Of a DNA stretch of 7,407 nucleotides, positions 6,285 through 7,407 are shown in pieces. Below the pieces are notes generated by a model, which was given only the letters and a program-made list of their open reading frames with translations, was not told the origin of the DNA and made no database searches. This DNA is from Clostridia bacterium (lineage in GTDB: Bacteria; Bacillota; Clostridia; Christensenellales; CAG-1252): positions 1-7,407 of the forward strand of contig JAFZZX010000203.1 of assembly GCA_017615515.1 (NCBI GenBank), read 5' to 3'. Position 1 is the first letter of the stretch, and the number at the start of each line of letters is the position of its first letter. A program made the translations under genes and the position numbers.

Positions 6285-7196
6285 ATGGTGAAACTCGAGT
6301 TTTACAGAGTGTTCTACGTCGTCGCGAAGACGGGCAATCTGTCCAAAGCTTCCAAAGAGCTCTTTATCTCTCAGCCCGCCGTCTCCTATGGTATCAAGCA
6401 ACTTGAGGAACAGCTCGGCGGCAGATTGTTCGTTCGCACGGCGAAGGGTATGGAACTCACGCCCGAGGGGCGTATGATCTACGAGTACGTCTCCCGCGCG
6501 TTCGACGAACTGACCGCGGCGGAGAACAAGTTTTCGCAGATGCGCGGTCTGGAAGAGGGCACCGTCCATATCGGAGCGTCGGATACGATCAGCAAGTATT
6601 TCATTCTGCCCACCATTGAGCGATTTAAGAAACAGTATCCCAAGATCAATATCAAGATTACCAACCGCACGACCGACGACATTATGAACCTCCTAAAGGG
6701 CGGCAAGGTGGATCTCGGCTTTATCAACCGCGTTGACGATACGCCCTATCCCGGCATTCGATTGACCGATTGTGCGGACATCGGCGAGTGTTTCGTCGCG
6801 AATCCCGATATGATGGCAAGGATCGGCGAAGCGCCCCTTTCGGTGAGCGAACTGACCTCGCTTCCCTTGATCCTTTTGGAGGAGCGTTCCGGCACACGTC
6901 GCACCGTGGATCGTGCGATCGAGGCGCTCGGCGGCAAGCTCTCGCCCGCGTTTGAACTGTGCAGCGTGGATCTCGTCGCGGAATGCGCCAAGGCGGGGCT
7001 CGGCGTCGGTTGCGTGACCAAGGAATATATCGACAAGGAACTCGCGGAAGGCTCGCTCCGCGTCGTACCGCTCTCTTTCCCGCTCCCTCGTCGCAGGATC
7101 GCGATGGCGACCCTCGAAGGGATGCCCCCCTCTTTCGCCACGGCGAAACTCGAGGATTATTTCAAAGACATTGCCCGTAAGGGTGCGAAAAAATAA
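6285..7196 (+). CDS. LysR-family transcriptional regulator
   Basis: Protein of 303 residues, the usual length for the family. The N-terminal winged helix-turn-helix (about 3-62) has the signature '[36 protein letters not shown]', summarised here by residues 9-45, followed by '[15 protein letters not shown]'. A linker helix (about 63-90) leads to the type-2 periplasmic-binding-like effector domain (about 92-295), beginning 'VHIGASDT' and including 'VDLGFI' and 'GLGVGCV'. Such proteins bind DNA as dimers or tetramers and respond to a small ligand, which cannot be predicted here. Unlike many LysR genes it is not divergent from a visible target; it is co-directional with alaS, 16 nt downstream, and preceded by its own promoter. 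Regulation of the lipoprotein gene or of its own operon is possible but unproven. Confidence 0.93.
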   Translation: MVKLEFYRVFYVVAKTGNLSKASKELFISQPAVSYGIKQLEEQLGGRLFVRTAKGMELTPEGRMIYEYVSRAFDELTAAENKFSQMRGLEEGTVHIGASDTISKYFILPTIERFKKQYPKINIKITNRTTDDIMNLLKGGKVDLGFINRVDDTPYPGIRLTDCADIGECFVANPDMMARIGEAPLSVSELTSLPLILLEERSGTRRTVDRAIEALGGKLSPAFELCSVDLVAECAKAGLGVGCVTKEYIDKELAEGSLRVVPLSFPLPRRRIAMATLEGMPPSFATAKLEDYFKDIARKGAKK

Positions 7197-7197
7197 A

Positions 7198-7203
7198 AGG
7201 AAG
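7198..7203 (+). promoter_or_regulatory. Ribosome binding site for alaS
   Basis: AGGAAG, just after the LysR stop codon at 7194-7196, lies 9 nt before ATG 7213. The tight 16-nt gap suggests cotranscription and possibly translational coupling. Confidence 0.65.
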
Positions 7204-7212
7204 ACTTTATTT

Positions 7213-7407
7213 ATGGATTCTATCACACTTCGCAAACTCTATCTCGATTTCTTCAAGAGCAAGGGTCACGCCGTCATTCAGGGCGCGTCCTTGATCCCAG
7301 AGAACGATCCGACCGTCCTCCTCACGACGGCGGGTATGCACCCCCTCGTTCCCTATCTGTCGGGCGAAAAGCACCCGCAGGGTACGCGCCTCACGGACGT
7401 GCAAAAG
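7213..7407 (+). CDS. alaS: Alanine--tRNA ligase, N-terminal part (runs off window)
   Basis: The first 65 codons are visible and the frame is open to the window edge. The product charges tRNA-Ala with alanine in the cytosol. The N-terminus shows the class II catalytic-domain start of AlaRS: '[11 protein letters not shown]' (about 8-18), '[18 protein letters not shown]' (about 25-42) and then '[18 protein letters not shown]'. The '[12 protein letters not shown]' form is the variant I associate with Clostridia and some other lineages, rather than the E. coli-type 'TNAGMNQFKD'. The editing and C-Ala domains lie beyond the window, so full length cannot be judged. It appears cotranscribed with the upstream LysR gene, and no T-box leader is present. 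Confidence 0.93.
   Translation, partial: MDSITLRKLYLDFFKSKGHAVIQGASLIPENDPTVLLTTAGMHPLVPYLSGEKHPQGTRLTDVQK

Noticed and set aside
1..7407. CRISPR array, transposase or phage genes
   Set aside because: No regularly spaced repeat-spacer pattern, transposase motif or phage protein is present. The repeats found are short and intergenic.

Overview
The window reads as a chromosomal segment of a Bacillota member, most likely an uncultured Clostridia-type gut anaerobe. The reasons are a strong Gram-positive-style ribosome binding site (AAAGGGGGTG before the LysR gene), a Clostridia-like HAAS-type domain on the first protein, a lipoprotein built from Ig-like and beta-helix modules, and an alanyl-tRNA synthetase N-terminus of the '[12 protein letters not shown]' kind. 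Base composition is mid-range, with AT-rich promoters. The taxonomic call is an inference. All four genes lie on the + strand.

Layout. Positions 1-274 hold no gene. They contain a 15-bp direct repeat, nested inverted repeats and, at the 3' end, a sigma-A-like promoter. Positions 275-2338 encode a 687-residue protein: a cytosolic HAAS-like domain, seven predicted membrane helices, and a complete calcineurin-like phosphoesterase domain predicted to face outward. Positions 2339-2572 are intergenic. This stretch holds a probable dispersed repeat element, a perfect 14-bp hairpin, a rho-independent terminator, and an extended -10 promoter whose predicted start site falls on the next ATG. Positions 2573-6196 encode a 1207-residue lipoprotein with four Ig-like/beta-helix units. 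Positions 6197-6284 carry a promoter and ribosome binding site. Positions 6285-7196 encode a LysR-family regulator. From 7213 to the window end is the 5' part of alaS, probably cotranscribed with the LysR gene.

How the genes relate. The first two products both act at or outside the membrane, but each has its own promoter and a terminator separates them, so shared function is not shown. The LysR-alaS pair looks like a two-gene transcription unit. No T-box leader is visible before alaS. The least ordinary items are the HAAS-7TM-phosphoesterase fusion, the modular lipoprotein, its apparently leaderless start, and the structured repeat between them. Nothing here is clearly a defence, mobile or biosynthetic system.
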